From: Bettongia penicillata ogilbyi
Lineage: Eukaryota; Chordata; Mammalia; Diprotodontia; Potoroidae
Length of the DNA stretch: 64,000 bases
Direction of reading: 5' to 3'
NCBI GenBank assembly: GCA_023548195.1
Contig: JAJHZJ010000401.1
Coordinates: forward strand, 434,001 to 498,000
Shown piece by piece: positions 46,563 to 57,137 of the stretch. How positions within the stretch are numbered: position 1 is the first letter of the stretch; the number at the start of each line of letters is the position of its first letter. A model generated the notes under the pieces. The model worked only from the letters and a program-made list of their open reading frames with translations, was not told where the DNA came from and ran no database searches. The translations under genes were made by a program, and so were the position numbers.

Positions 46563-46575
46563 TTCCATCATTAGT
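46482..46575. repeat. 19-bp inverted repeat around a TA microsatellite
   Basis: Left arm 'actaatgatgaaacctata' (46482-46500) and right arm 'tataggttccatcattagt' (46557-46575) are reverse complements except at one position. The 56-bp centre is almost pure TA with a 'gcatatgtg' interruption near its left end. The whole can fold as a long hairpin or cruciform. Confidence 0.85.
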
Positions 46576-46577
46576 CC

Positions 46578-46697
46578 TTTGAGATTGTCTTAGATCATTG
46601 CATTAAGCAAAATAGCCAAGACTCTCATTGTTGATCATTATTAAAAATTGCTATTTCTGTGTACAAAGATCTCCTGGTACTTTTTATATAGGTCTTG
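46578..46697 (-). mobile_element. Old L1 3' UTR fragment, antisense
   Basis: The top strand 'gagattgtcttagatcattgcattaagc' and 'tgatcattattaaaaattgctatttctgtgtac' resembles the reverse of an L1 region just after ORF2. It may be the left half of the old L1 whose other half lies at 57780-58966, separated by insertion of the large L1. A piece of the old L1 would be missing at the joint. Confidence 0.4.
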
Positions 46698-47557
46698 CTA
46701 CTCTTTTTTTTTTTGAAATAATCATTTTTTTGTTTGTTTGTTTACAAGAGAAAATGGTCAGTTTCATTCTGCAATACAATTCCATAGTTCTTTTTCTAGA
46801 TGTGGAAGGCATTTTGCCTTAAAAGACCATTGGGAATTTTTCACATCCTTGCATTGTAATGAAGTTCTAAGTCTGCTATAAAAATTCCTTGCACACTGTG
46901 GCTCTTACTGTGTACAAAGTTCTCCTGGCTCAGCTCCTTTCATTCAGCAACAGTTCATGTAAGACTTTCCAGGCATCTCTGAAGTCTTCTGTTCATCATT
47001 TCTTATAGCCCAATAGTATTCCATTAAATTTGTATACAACAGCTTGTTCAACCATACTCCAATTGATAGGCGTCCCCTCAATTTCCAGTTCTTGGCCACC
47101 ACAAGGAGAGCTGTTATAGTTTCGTACATGTGGAACCCTTTCCTATTTTTATGATCTCTTTGGGATACAGTCCTAGAAGCAATATTACTAGGTCAAAGGG
47201 TATGCACATTTTTGTAGCCCTTTGTACATAGTTCCAAATTACTCTCCAGAATGATTGGATCAGCTCTAATCTCCACCAACAAAGAGTTAGTGTTCCAACT
47301 TTCCCACATATTCTCCAACATTTATCCTCTTCCTATTTGGCCATGTCTGCCAGTCTGATAGGTGTGATGTGGTACTTCAGAGCTGTTTTGATTTGCATCT
47401 CTCTAATCAATAGTGATTTAGAGCATGTTTTCATATGACTATAGATAACTTTAATTTCTGCCTCAGAAAACTGCCTGTTCATATACTTTGACCATTTATC
47501 AAATGTATTTTTTCAAATTTGACTCAGTTCTCTATATATTTTAGAAATGAGGCCTTT

Positions 47558-48081
47558 CTTCTTCCAACCCTGCTAAATCTGGATGACAGGACCTGGACTC
47601 CCTAGATCTCAGGATTCTCTGGAGGAAATTGTTTTATCCATTATGGAGAATTTCGGGGAGGATTTGGAAAATCTTGGCACAGACTGAGGACACTTGGCAT
47701 CTGAAGACAGTAGAGAGCAAAGATTCATCGGGATTCCCAGTCAGGGCCATGGGATTGAAAGCTGGGAGGAACCTTAGAGTTCCAGCGGTCTTGACTTTAC
47801 AGTGATCTAGGATGGACCAGATGAAGAAAGTGGTACTGGAGCTGAGACTTGAAGGAAATCAGAGATTCCAAGAAGCCTCCATGAGAAAGAAGGTGCTCCA
47901 GGCATGAAGAATAGCCAGTTTAAAAATCAAAAATGGGAGAGAGTCACATATTTGGGAGAATAAATTGGCCCCGCCTGGCTGGATCACATCAGGGGGAGAA
48001 TGTGTCTCCAGTCAATGGGAATCTATTTTCACCCCCAGTTCTTTGCTACCATAAAATTGCTGCTATGAAAAAAAAAAAAAA
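47558..48081 (+). mobile_element. Retroposed 524-bp unit with poly(A), class unknown
   Basis: It is flanked by exact 15-bp duplications 'agaaatgaggccttt' (47543-47557 and 48082-48096) and ends in an A run (48068-48082). The insertion site reads TT/AGAA, close to the L1 endonuclease preference. The body is GC-richer than the host L1 and matches nothing else here. It has no long open frame and no tRNA-like A/B boxes that I can see. Phrases such as 'gggaggaaccttagagttcc' and 'gtgctccaggcatgaagaatagccag' recall old LTR or SINE fragments, so it may be a processed transcript containing repeats. An 81-codon frame at 47933-48178 runs out into the L1 and is not meaningful. Confidence 0.7.
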
Positions 48082-49119
48082 AGAAATGAGGCCTTTATCA
48101 TGGATAACTAGTTGCAAAAATTCTTTCCCAGTTTTCTGCTTCCATTTTACCTTGGTTGCATTGGATTTGTTTGTGTAAAACCTTTTCAATTTGAATAAAA
48201 TTATCCATTTCACACTTCATAATGTTCTCTATCTCTGGTTTGGTCAAAAATTTCTCCATTCTCCATAAATCTGACAAATAAGCTATTCCTTCATCCCCTG
48301 ATTTGTTTATAGTATCAGTCTTTATACCTAGATCATATATCCATTTAAATTTTATTTTTGTGTGCAGTGTCTGGAATTGTTCTATGACCTGTTTCTGTTT
48401 CTGCCATACTTTTGTACAGTTTTCCCATCAATTTTTGTCAAAAAGTGAGTTCTTAGCCCAAAAGCTGGGGTCCTTGTGTTTCGCAAACAGTAGATTGCTA
48501 TATTCATGGACCAGTGTGTCTTGAATATCGAACTGATTCCACTAATCTACCCTCTATTTCTTAGCCAGTACCCAGTGGTTTTGGTGATTGCTGTTTTATA
48601 ATACAGAGATCTGATAGGGCTAGGTCACCTTCCCTACCATTAATTTTCATTAGTTCTCTTGATTTTCTGGACCTGTTTTTCTTCCAGATGAATGTTGGTA
48701 TCATTTTTTCTAGTTTTATAAAATAATTTTTGGTAGTTTGATTGGTATGGCACTGAATTAGCAAATTAATTTAGTTAGAATTGTAGTTTTTATTACATTA
48801 AATCAGCTTACCCATGAGCAACTGATGTTTTCCCACTTACTTAGATCTGATTTTATTTGCATGAAAAGTGTTTTGTAATTGTATTCATATAGTCACTAGG
48901 TTTGTTTGGGCAGGTAGACTCACAGATATTTTATCGTGTTGGCTGTAACTTTAGATGGGATTTCTCTTTCTATCTCTTGCTGTTGGATTTTGTTAGGAAT
49001 ATATAGAAATGCAGATGATTTTGTGGGATTATTTTGTAACCTACAACTTTGCCAAAGTTGTTTATTATTTCAAGTAATTTTTTGTTTGATTCTCTTCAGT
49101 TCTCTAAATATAACATCAT

Positions 49120-49131
49120 ATCATCTGCAAA
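49120..49131 (-). other. Reverse transcriptase active-site motif FADD
   Basis: On the minus strand 'tttgcagatgat' encodes Phe-Ala-Asp-Asp, with 'LSL' before it and 'MM' after it, as in L1 ORF2. The two aspartates bind the catalytic metals. Surrounding frames are broken, so the motif survives only as sequence. Confidence 0.8.
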
Positions 49132-49863
49132 GAGTGATAACTTAATTTCTTCTTTGCCTATTCTAATTCCTTCAATTTATTTTTCTCTTATTGCTAAAGC
49201 TAACATTTCTAGTACCATATTGAATAACATTGATATTAATGGAAGTCCTTGTTCCATCCATGATCTTATTGAAAATGTATCTAGCTTATCCTCACTACAT
49301 ATAATGCTTGCTGATGGTTTTAGGTAGCTACTGAACGTTATTTTATGGAAGAATCCATTTCTTCCTTTGCTTTTCAGTGTTTTCAGTAGTAGTGGGAGCT
49401 GTATTTTGTCAAATGCTTTTTCTACATCTATTGACGAAATCACATGATTTCTGTTGGTTTTGTTATTGATGGGATCAATAATGCTGATAGTGTTTCTATT
49501 ATTGAACCAGTCCTGCATTTCCTGGTATAAATCCTACCTGACCATAATATATATCCTCATAAGAAGTTGCTATATTCTTCTTGCTAATACTTTATTTAAA
49601 GTTTTTACATTTATATTCATTAGAGAAATTGGTCTATAATTTTCCTTCTCTGTTTTTACTCTTCCTGGTTTAGGTATCAGAATCATAATAGTATCATAAA
49701 AAGAATTTGGTAAGACTCCTTCTTCAACAATTTTCCCAGATAGTCTATAGAGTATTGGAATTAACTGTTCTTTAAATGTTTGCTAAAATTTACTTATAAA
49801 TCCATCTGGCCCTGGAGATGTTTTCCTAGAGATTTCAGTGATGGCATGTTCGATTTCTTTTCT

Positions 49864-50790
49864 TTATTTTTTTTTTAAATTTATTTATTTATTTAACTTT
49901 TTACATTAGTTTTCACAAATTTTTGGGTTCCAAATTTTCTCCCCTTTTATCCCCTCCCCCCACCCCAATACCCCAAGCAATCTAATTTTCCCTATCTCCA
50001 ATCTGCCCTCTCTTGTGTCATCCCTCCCTTCTCTTGTCTCCATCTTCTCTTTTCTCCTGTAGGGCCAGATGACTTTCTATTCCTCCTTAACTGTATGTCT
50101 TCTTTCCTAGCTGCAACAACAATACTAAACAGTTGTTCCTAAAACTTTGAGTTCCAAATTCTCCCCATCCCTCCCTCCCCACCCATTCCCTTTGGGACGG
50201 CAGGCAATTCAATATAGGTATCTGGGTAGTTGGTGGGACCACACATACACATGTACACGCATGCACACACATACACACATGCACACACATACAGAGATAG
50301 AGAGCACAGGTTGAACTGAATAGGATGGGACCATACCTTAAAAGAAATTAAGGTAAATGGTGAGAGAGAAATGTAGTGGGAGGAAAGAGGGGGAAATGGA
50401 AGGGGGTAACTATATGTCATTTAAGAGGCAGGTAGGAGTTTTTTTTAGTGGAGGGAAAAAGAGGAGGGCTGAGGAAAAAAAAAAAAAGCAAGAAGTTTAC
50501 CCTCATCACATATGACTAAACGAAGGAGTGAAATGCACACTCATTTTGGTATGTAAACCTATCTTACAGTATAAGAAAGTGGGGAAGGAGATATTGCAAG
50601 GGGGGGGATGATGGAAGGGAGGGCAAAGGGAGGAGGGAGCAATTTGAAGTCAACACTTGGGGAAGGACAGGATCAAAAGACAGGAGAGAAACAATGAGGG
50701 GCAGGTTAGGAGGGATGGTAATCCAGTTAGTCTTACACAACACGACTATCAGGGAGGTCATTTGCAAAACTACACAGATATGGCCTATAT
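49864..50790 (-). mobile_element. H6 HAL1, 5'-truncated with seamless 5' inversion
   Basis: The left part (49864-50218) is antisense HAL1 3' end with poly(T) at 49866-49876. The right part (50219-50790) is the next upstream 3' UTR stretch but in sense orientation, from 'tatctgggtagttgg' to 'tggcctatat'. The two parts abut in the element without loss ('cctatat' is shared). Duplications 'cgatttcttttct' (49851-49863) and 'cgatttttttttct' (50791-50804) flank it in the L1 ORF2. This is a textbook twin-priming product. Confidence 0.8.
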
Positions 50791-51840
50791 CGATTTTTTT
50801 TTCTGATATGGAGTTATATAAGTATTCAACTTCTTCTTATGTTAATCTAGACAATTTATATCTTTTAAAATAATCATCCATATCATTTAGATTGTCAAAT
50901 TTTGGGGCATACAGTTGGGCAAAGTAACTTATTATTATTGCCTTAATTTCCTTCTCTTTGGAGGTGAGTTCATTTTTGGTATTGGTAATTTGGTTTTCTT
51001 TCTTTTTTTTAAATCAAATTGATGAAAGCTTTTTCAATTTTATTGTTTTTCTTTCATAAACCCAACTCTTAATTTTATTTATTAATGCAATAGTTATCTT
51101 AATTTCAAAGCTATTAATATCTCCTTTGGTCTTCAGTATATCTTAATGGAATTTACTTGGGAATCTTCAGTTTTGTTCTTTTTTTAGGTTTTTCAGCTGC
51201 ATGCCCAATTCATTGACCTCCTCTTTCTCTATTTTGTTCATGTAGACATTCTGTGACATAAAACTTCCCCTAAGTACTGCTTTTGCATTATCCCATAAGT
51301 TTTGGAAGGTTATCTCATTATTGTCATTCTCTTGAATGAAGTTGTTGATTAAGTTTCTCTGATTTATTGCTTAACCTACTCATTCTTTAGGATTAGATTA
51401 GTTTCCAATTAATTTTTGGTCTATCTTTCCATGGTCCTTTATTACGCATAATTTTTATTGCTTTAGATTCTGAGAAGGATGCATTGACCATCTCTGCCTT
51501 TCTGCACTGGATTGTGAGAATTCATCCCCTAATACATGGTCAATTTTTGTATATATGCCATGTACCGCTGAGAAAAAGATATATTCCTTTCTATCCCCAT
51601 TCAATTTTCTCCAGGGATCTAACATTTCTACATTATCCAGAGTTTTATTTACCTCTTTAACTTCTTTCTTGTTTATTTTGAGGATAGATTTTTGAAGTTC
51701 AGGCAGGAGCACATTGAGGTCCCCCACTAGTGCAGTTTTGCTGTCCATTTTTTCCTGTAAGTCGCTAAACTTTTCCTCTAAGAATCTGAATGCTATTCCA
51801 CTTGGAGCATATATGTTTAGTAATAATATTGCTTCATTAC

Positions 51841-52035
51841 TCTTTGTGCTTGAGACCAGTTCATATTCCCTTCTGTAGTTTCAGATGGGAGGAAAAACTC
51901 ATTCCTGACCGATTTGCTATTTGTGTTTTGGTCCTTGTCCCCAGGTAAGCTTCTACGGTCCTTTCCGATTTGCTTCTTGCTCACGATGATCACCCTTTTC
52001 CTGGTTTTTAAAGTGTCTCTCTGCTTCTGCCACTC
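51841..52035 (-). repeat. ORF1 start region embedded in the ORF2 endonuclease
   Basis: About 195 bp here match 53811-54000 (the start of L1 ORF1 and the last part of its 5' UTR) in the same orientation. Shared phrases are 'gtttcagatggga', 'ttggtccttgtcccca' against 'tcgatccttgtcccca', and 'tgcttcttgctca.gat.atcaccc'. It interrupts the endonuclease between 'gcttcattac' and 'ggtgccttttagc'. It has no poly(A). Non-allelic recombination, template switching or an odd insertion could explain it. Confidence 0.65.
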
Positions 52036-52316
52036 TGGTGCCTTTTAGCAGGATATAGTTTCCTTCCTCCTCTCTTTTAATTAGATCTATTTCTGCTTTT
52101 GCTTTGTCTGAGATTAGGATTGCTATCCCTGCTTTTTTGAAGTAAAATATATTCTACTCCAACCTTTTGTCTTTACCCTTTGTTTATCTCCTGGTTTCAA
52201 ATGTATTTCTTGTTAACAACATTTTGTTAGATTATGGCTTTTAATCCATTCTGCTATACACCTTCATTTTATGAGAGAGCTCATCCCATTCACATTCTTA
52301 CTTATGATTACTATCT

Positions 52317-52989
52317 GTGTCTATCCTTCCATCCTCTTTCTCCCCATTTATACTTTTAGTTCTCCCTTCTCCTTTACCCTCCACAATAGTTTAATTTTTG
52401 ACTGGCACCTCCCTTAATCTTCCCTTCCTTCTTTCAGACCACCTCCCTTTTACTCTCCTTTTCCCTTAATGCTTCTTCCCTCCCTTTTACCTCCCCTCCC
52501 TTTTTTTTTCCTTTCCCTTTGTATTGCCTTCTATAGAAATCTCTTTTTAGATTTCTATACTTAACTGAGTTTCTTGTTCCCTCCTTGAACCAAATCAGAT
52601 GACAGTAAATCTCAAGCAATGCTCACCTCCCTCCTCTCTTTTCTGCTATTATAATTTTTTTTTGCCTCTTACTGTGATATAGTTTATCTTTTTATGCTTC
52701 CCCCTCTTCACATCTCCCATTAAAATCCCTTCACACCCTTAAATCACATTTTTATCATCACATCATTTAATTTTTACCCATTTCCTCTATCTATGTATAT
52801 CCCTTTCAAATATCCTAATAAATATGCAATTCTCAAGATTAACAAGTATCATCTTTGCTTAAAGGGAAGTAAAGTGTTTACCCAAATTGAATAACAAGGT
52901 TTTTTTCCCCCCTCTGTTTACCTTTTTATACCTCTCTTGTTACTTGTGTTTGAAGGTAGAATTTTCTATTGAGCTCTGACCTTTTCATC
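52317..52989 (-). other. L1 spacer between ORF1 and ORF2
   Basis: The top strand is strongly pyrimidine-rich (minus strand purine-rich), about 670 bp, with T/C runs at 52430-52530. This is much longer than the inter-ORF gap of human L1. The same spacer is seen at 41108-41425 and 37790-38260. It broadly resembles the purine-rich style of the HAL1 3' UTR. Confidence 0.5.
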
Positions 52990-53956
52990 AAGAAGGTCTG
53001 CAAATCCCTTTTTTTCATTGAATGTCCATTTCCTTGTCTGAAATACTATGCTCAATTTTGCTGGGTAAATGATCCTTGGCTGTAGTCTCAGCTCCTTTGC
53101 CTTACAGAATATCAAATTTCAATCCCTCTGACCTTTTAATATAGAAGCTGCAGCATCCTATGAGATCCTGATTCACCTCCTCAATATCTGAATTGTTTCT
53201 TTCTGGCTGCCTCCAATACTTTCTCCTTCCCTTGATAGTTTTGGAATTTGGCATGCCTTGATGTTTTCAGTTTGGGATCCCTTTCAGGAGGTGTTCAATG
53301 GATTATTTTGATGACTACTTTGCCCTCTGGAGGACATCTGGGCAGTTTTCCTTGATAATTTCTAGGAAGATATTGTCCAGGCTCTTTTTTTCACCACTGT
53401 GTTCTGGTAGACCAATAATTTTTAGATTTTTCTCTCCTCCATTTGTTTTCCAGGTCAGTTATTTTTCCAATGAGATATTTTACTTTTCCTTCCATTTTTT
53501 CCTTCTTCACATTCTATTTGACTGATTCTTGATGCCTTACAGAGTCATTGACTTTAACTTGTCCAATTGTAATTTTCAATAGATCGTTTTCTTTGGTTAA
53601 CTTTTGCATCTCTTTTTCAATCTGTCCAAATGTTACTTTTAAGGTGTTATTTTCTCCAGCTAGTGTGGTACTTCCTTCTTCATTTGTCCAATTTTCCTTT
53701 TAAATTCTTCTGCCATTCCTTTTTTTCATATTTTTTAAAATCATTGACCAGCTTTTCTTCTACTTCTCTAATTTGGTTTTGAAAATATCTCTTGAATTCT
53801 TCCAAGAATGCTCTTTGTGCTTCAGATCAGTTCATATTTCCTTCTGCAGTTTCAGATGGGAGTACAATCTCATTGCGGACCTCTTTGCTCTTCGTGTTTC
53901 GATCCTTGTCCCCACAGTAAACTTCTATGATCTTTTCTGGTCTGCTTCTTGCTCAT
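52990..53956 (-). pseudogene. L1 ORF1p-like relic
   Basis: The start codon at 53956 gives 'MSKKQTRKDHRSLLWGQGSK', unlike the HAL1 'MPRKGKKNKT'. The coiled coil (53790-53480) and the RRM-like/C-terminal parts are recognisable in several frames. It ends near 52990 ('ctttgac..' and 'KGRF' positions). Stops and frameshifts are many. It shows that HAL1 and this L1 have distinct ORF1 N termini. Confidence 0.6.
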
Positions 53957-54868
53957 GATAATCACCCTTTTCCTGACTTTTAAAGTGTATCTCTGCTTCT
54001 GGGGCACAGAGGGCTCTGTCATAGTTTTATGCTTAGAACTTGAGACTTTGTGTATTGTGGCCTCTGGTTCTTTCACCTAGAAGGTAAAATGCTGCAGCTT
54101 ACCTGGTGCTGAGCTAATTGATGTGCCAAAGCAGAGGCCAAGTGAATATTTTCTGAGTTTCCCTGAAGTTAACCTGGAGCTAGCTTTGTTAATTATGTGG
54201 GGGAGGGGGGTTGGGGAGGAGAGGGGTGATCTAGTGGCACACATTTAATCTCCTAAACTATAGCATAGGCAAGCTCAGCCATTAGTGAAACCCTTCTGTA
54301 CTAGTGTCTTCCCTATTGTCCTGGTGTTGATGATTATAGGCTCCACCCCCTGGGGCTCAGGATCTCCTCCTAATTTGCTGAGGTGGGGATGTCTGGGACA
54401 GCTCCAGTCCTGCACTGGTCCTCTTCAGTCACAACAAGAAGGACCCCCCCACACACACACACACTTTGCAATTTTCCTAGCTTCTCTGGCTAAGAGACTG
54501 TTTACTCCTTTGGCTGATCCCACTATTTCAGGATTTATCCTGGAAAAATATTCTCTGGGTTTTTAAAGGTCAACAAGGGGAGGGAGATAGCATTTCCTGA
54601 TCTCTCTGACATCTTGGCTACTGGAAGTTCAAGTAGGTGACTTACAGACATTTAATCTGCAGGCTGATAGTCTCAGGAGTGGTTGTTGCTGTTACCTGGG
54701 GTTCTGTGCTTCTCTGTCACTCAGATCCACTGAACAGCCCTCCTGGGCTGATATGTTTGAGTATCTGCAGTGCTGCTGCTGCTTCAGATCACCCATGGCT
54801 TCCTGATTGCCTTTGCTATAGTGGGGTCTGTACTGGTACAGTCTGTGTGCTGTACTCCCCACTCCCAT
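53957..54868 (-). other. L1 5' UTR
   Basis: A GC-richer region upstream of ORF1 that matches 2826-3503 in reverse. It has a C run with a short CA tract (54446-54465) and several small frames on both strands. H7 inserted at 54869-54880, so the far 5' end lies at 57747-57780. Confidence 0.6.
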
Positions 54869-54895
54869 GAAACAGATCCTCCGGGGGGCGGAGCC

Positions 54896-54908
54896 AAGAT
54901 GGCAGAGT
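54896..54908 (+). promoter_or_regulatory. YY1-like site at the H7 5' end
   Basis: 'AAGATGGCAGAGT' lies 15 bp from the 5' terminus, in the position of the YY1 site of human L1. The core AAGATGGC is intact. Confidence 0.5.
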
Positions 54909-55330
54909 AGAAAGATGCACATTTACGAGCTCCGAGCCCACAGCCCATAGAATTAATGTAAAAAGAGATCCCAATAAGTTCTGGGTCACTACAAGGTGTG
55001 CAGAAGCAGAGTGGAAGAGATTTCCCTTCCAGAGAGCCCTGGAGAGCTGTCCCCAGAGTCCGCCATCGCGCCCTGGAAAGTGGACCCCACCCCAGCGCTG
55101 CCCTGGCCGTGGCCCCAAAGAAGCTGATCCGAGCAGGCTTGAGGGATGGAAGCTCTGGCAGCCGGGAAAGTCACTCCACCCACAGAAGCTACAGGTTAGT
55201 GAGAGAGACAGCTGACTGGCTGAAAGGGGGAGCAGAGTGTCTCCGTGACTCGGGCCCCCTCAGGAGGAAGCGGCGGAGGCAGCTGCAGTGTCCAATGGCC
55301 CGGGACTCCCCCAGCAGCAGGCAGGATCTT

Positions 55331-55470
55331 CATTACTGAAAGTCTCTGCATAAACAACCTGAGGGAGCTGAGCCTGTGAGACGGCCTTGCCCCACCCGCT
55401 CCATTCCTGAAGGTCTCTGCATGAAGCCCCTGAGGGAGCTGAGCCTGGGAGGTGGCCCTGCCCCCACCCC
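55331..55470 (+). repeat. 71-bp tandem unit in the H7 5' UTR
   Basis: The units begin at 'cattactgaaagtctctgca' (55331) and 'cattcctgaaggtctctgca' (55402). Each continues with 'cctgagggagctgagcctg' and a 'ggcc.tgcccc' end. The period is 71 bp and the copies differ at several positions. Confidence 0.75.
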
Positions 55471-55610
55471 AGCACCAGAACTAAAGCTCACATTGATTAG
55501 CAGCCGGCCTGTGCGGAAAGCCCATTTGAATCTCAGATCCCAACCACTAGCTGGGCAGATCTAGGCGGGGGTGGACAGGAATCTCAGAAGTCAAGTAACT
55601 GGCTGGAAAA

Positions 55611-56710
55611 ATGCCTAGAAAAGGGAAGAAAAATAAGACTATAGAGAGTTTTTTTCCAACAAATGCAAATGATCCCGACTTTCGGATCTAACGAGGAGGA
55701 CATATTCTTGCCATCAGGAAAGATGTGGTGGGCGGGGCCTCAGTACCCCAGACATCCCAGGGTGATTTCAGGTGGGCTCAGGCCTTGGAAGAGCTCAAAA
55801 AGGATTTTGAAAAGCAAGTTAGACAGGTGGAGGAAAAACTGGGAAGAGAAATGAGAGAGATCCAAGAAAAGTATGAAAAATGGGTCAATACCTCGGTAAA
55901 GGAGACCCAAAAAAATGCTGAAGAAAATAACACCTTGAAAAATAGGCTCACTCAATTGGCAAAAGAGGTTCAAAAAGCCAATGAGGAGAAGAGTGCTTTC
56001 AAAAGCAGAATTAGCCAAATGGAAAAAGAGGTTCAAAAGCTCACTGAAGAGAATAGTTCTCTCAAAATTAGAATGGAACAGATGGAGTCTAATGACTTTC
56101 TGAGAAACCAAGAAATCACCAAACAAAACCAAAAGAATGAAAAAATGGAAGAGAATGTGAAATATCTCATGGGAAAAACAACTGACCTGGAAAATAGATC
56201 CAGGAGAGACAATTTAAAATTGTGGGACTACCTGAAATTCATGATCAAAAAAAGAGCCTAGAAATCATCTTCCATGAAATTATCGAGGAAAACTGCCCTG
56301 ACATTCTACAACCAGAGGGCAAAATAAGTATTGAAAGAATCCATCGATCACCACTTGAAAGAGATCCAAAAAGAGAAACTCCTAGGAACATTGTGGCCAA
56401 ATTCCAGAACTCCCAGCTCAAGGAGAAAATCTTACAAGCAGCTAGAAAGAAACAATTCCAGTATTGTGGAAATAAAATTAGGATAACACAAGATCTAGCA
56501 GTTTCTACATCAAGGGATCGAAGGGCGTGGAATAAGATATTCCAGAAGTCAAAGGAACTAGGACTCAAACCAAGAATCACCTACCTAGCAAAAGTGAGTA
56601 TAATACTTCAGGGGAAAATATGGTCTTTCAATGAAACAGAGAACTTTCAAGCATTCCTGATGAAAAGACCAGAGCTGAAAAGAAAATTTGACTTTCAAAC
56701 ACAAGAATGA
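55611..56710 (+). pseudogene. H7 ORF1p-like, three visible lesions
   Basis: ATG at 55611 opens 'MPRKGKKNKTIESFFPTNAN', reaching a TAA after 26 codons. From 55725 a 178-codon frame carries the coiled coil ('LEELKKDFEKQVRQVEEK' through 'VQKLTEENSSLKIRMEQM') and the RRM start ('ENRSRRDNLK'). One base is missing near 56219. The last 162 codons (56222-56710) hold 'MGLPEIHDQKKS', 'RIHRSPLERDPKRETPRNIV', 'QYCGNKIRITQDLA' and the C terminus 'KRKFDFQTQE'. Its lesions are few and its span is full length, about 366 codons. The protein as encoded would not be made whole. Confidence 0.8.
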
Positions 56711-56847
56711 GAAGAAGCATGAGAAAGGAAACAGCAAAGAGAAGCCTTAAGGGACTTACCAGAAGTGAACTATTTACTTTCCCACATGAAAAGACAATAT
56801 TTGTAACTCTTAAAACTTTTAAGTGTCTGGGTAGTTGGTGGGTCCAT

Positions 56848-56905
56848 ACACACACAGGTACACCCATGCAGGCACACACACATACACACATGCTCACACA
56901 TATTG
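56848..56905 (+). repeat. Imperfect CA tract in the H7 3' UTR
   Basis: (CA)n with 'ggtaca', 'catgca' and 'catgct' interruptions lies about 140 bp after the ORF1 stop, the same place as in H1, H2, H4, H5 and H10. Confidence 0.8.
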
Positions 56906-57137
56906 AGACAGAGAGCACAGATTGAATTGAATAGGATGGGACCATATCTTAAAAGAAATTAAGGTAAATGGTGAGAGAGAAATGTAGTTGGAGGAAAGAG
57001 GGTGAAATGGAATGGGGTAATTATATGTCATTTAAGAGGCAAGTAGGAGAATTTTTAGTGGAGAGAAATAGAGGAGAGCTGAGAAAAAAAAAAACCAAGA
57101 AGTTTACCCTCATCACATTTGACTAAAGGAAGGAATA

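Larger units (their letters stand above)
46944..52316 (-). pseudogene. L1 ORF2p-like relic (endonuclease and reverse transcriptase)
   Basis: From the N terminus: endonuclease beginning near 52316 ('NVNGMSSLIK', 'RCIAEWIKSHN', 'LQEIHLK'). A later endonuclease part (51748-51455) carries 'VGDLNVLLPELQKS' and 'GIYTKIDHVLGDEF'. The reverse transcriptase has 'ISSIDVEKAFDKIQ' and 'LFNMVLEMLALAIRE' (49518-49177), then the catalytic 'FADD' at 49131-49120. The C terminus is 'KNWKLRGRLSIGVWLNKLLY..EYYWAIRNDEQ' (47129-46944). Frameshifts and stops throughout, two insertions and a foreign ORF1 fragment (51841-52035) make it dead. Full ORF2 would target-prime cDNA synthesis at nicked DNA. Confidence 0.75.

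Noticed and set aside
54998..55564. Frames of 62-113 codons in the H7 5' UTR that might be an upstream ORF or ORF0-like gene
   Set aside because: The corresponding frames in H2 and H5 do not align in length or start, so conservation is not supported.
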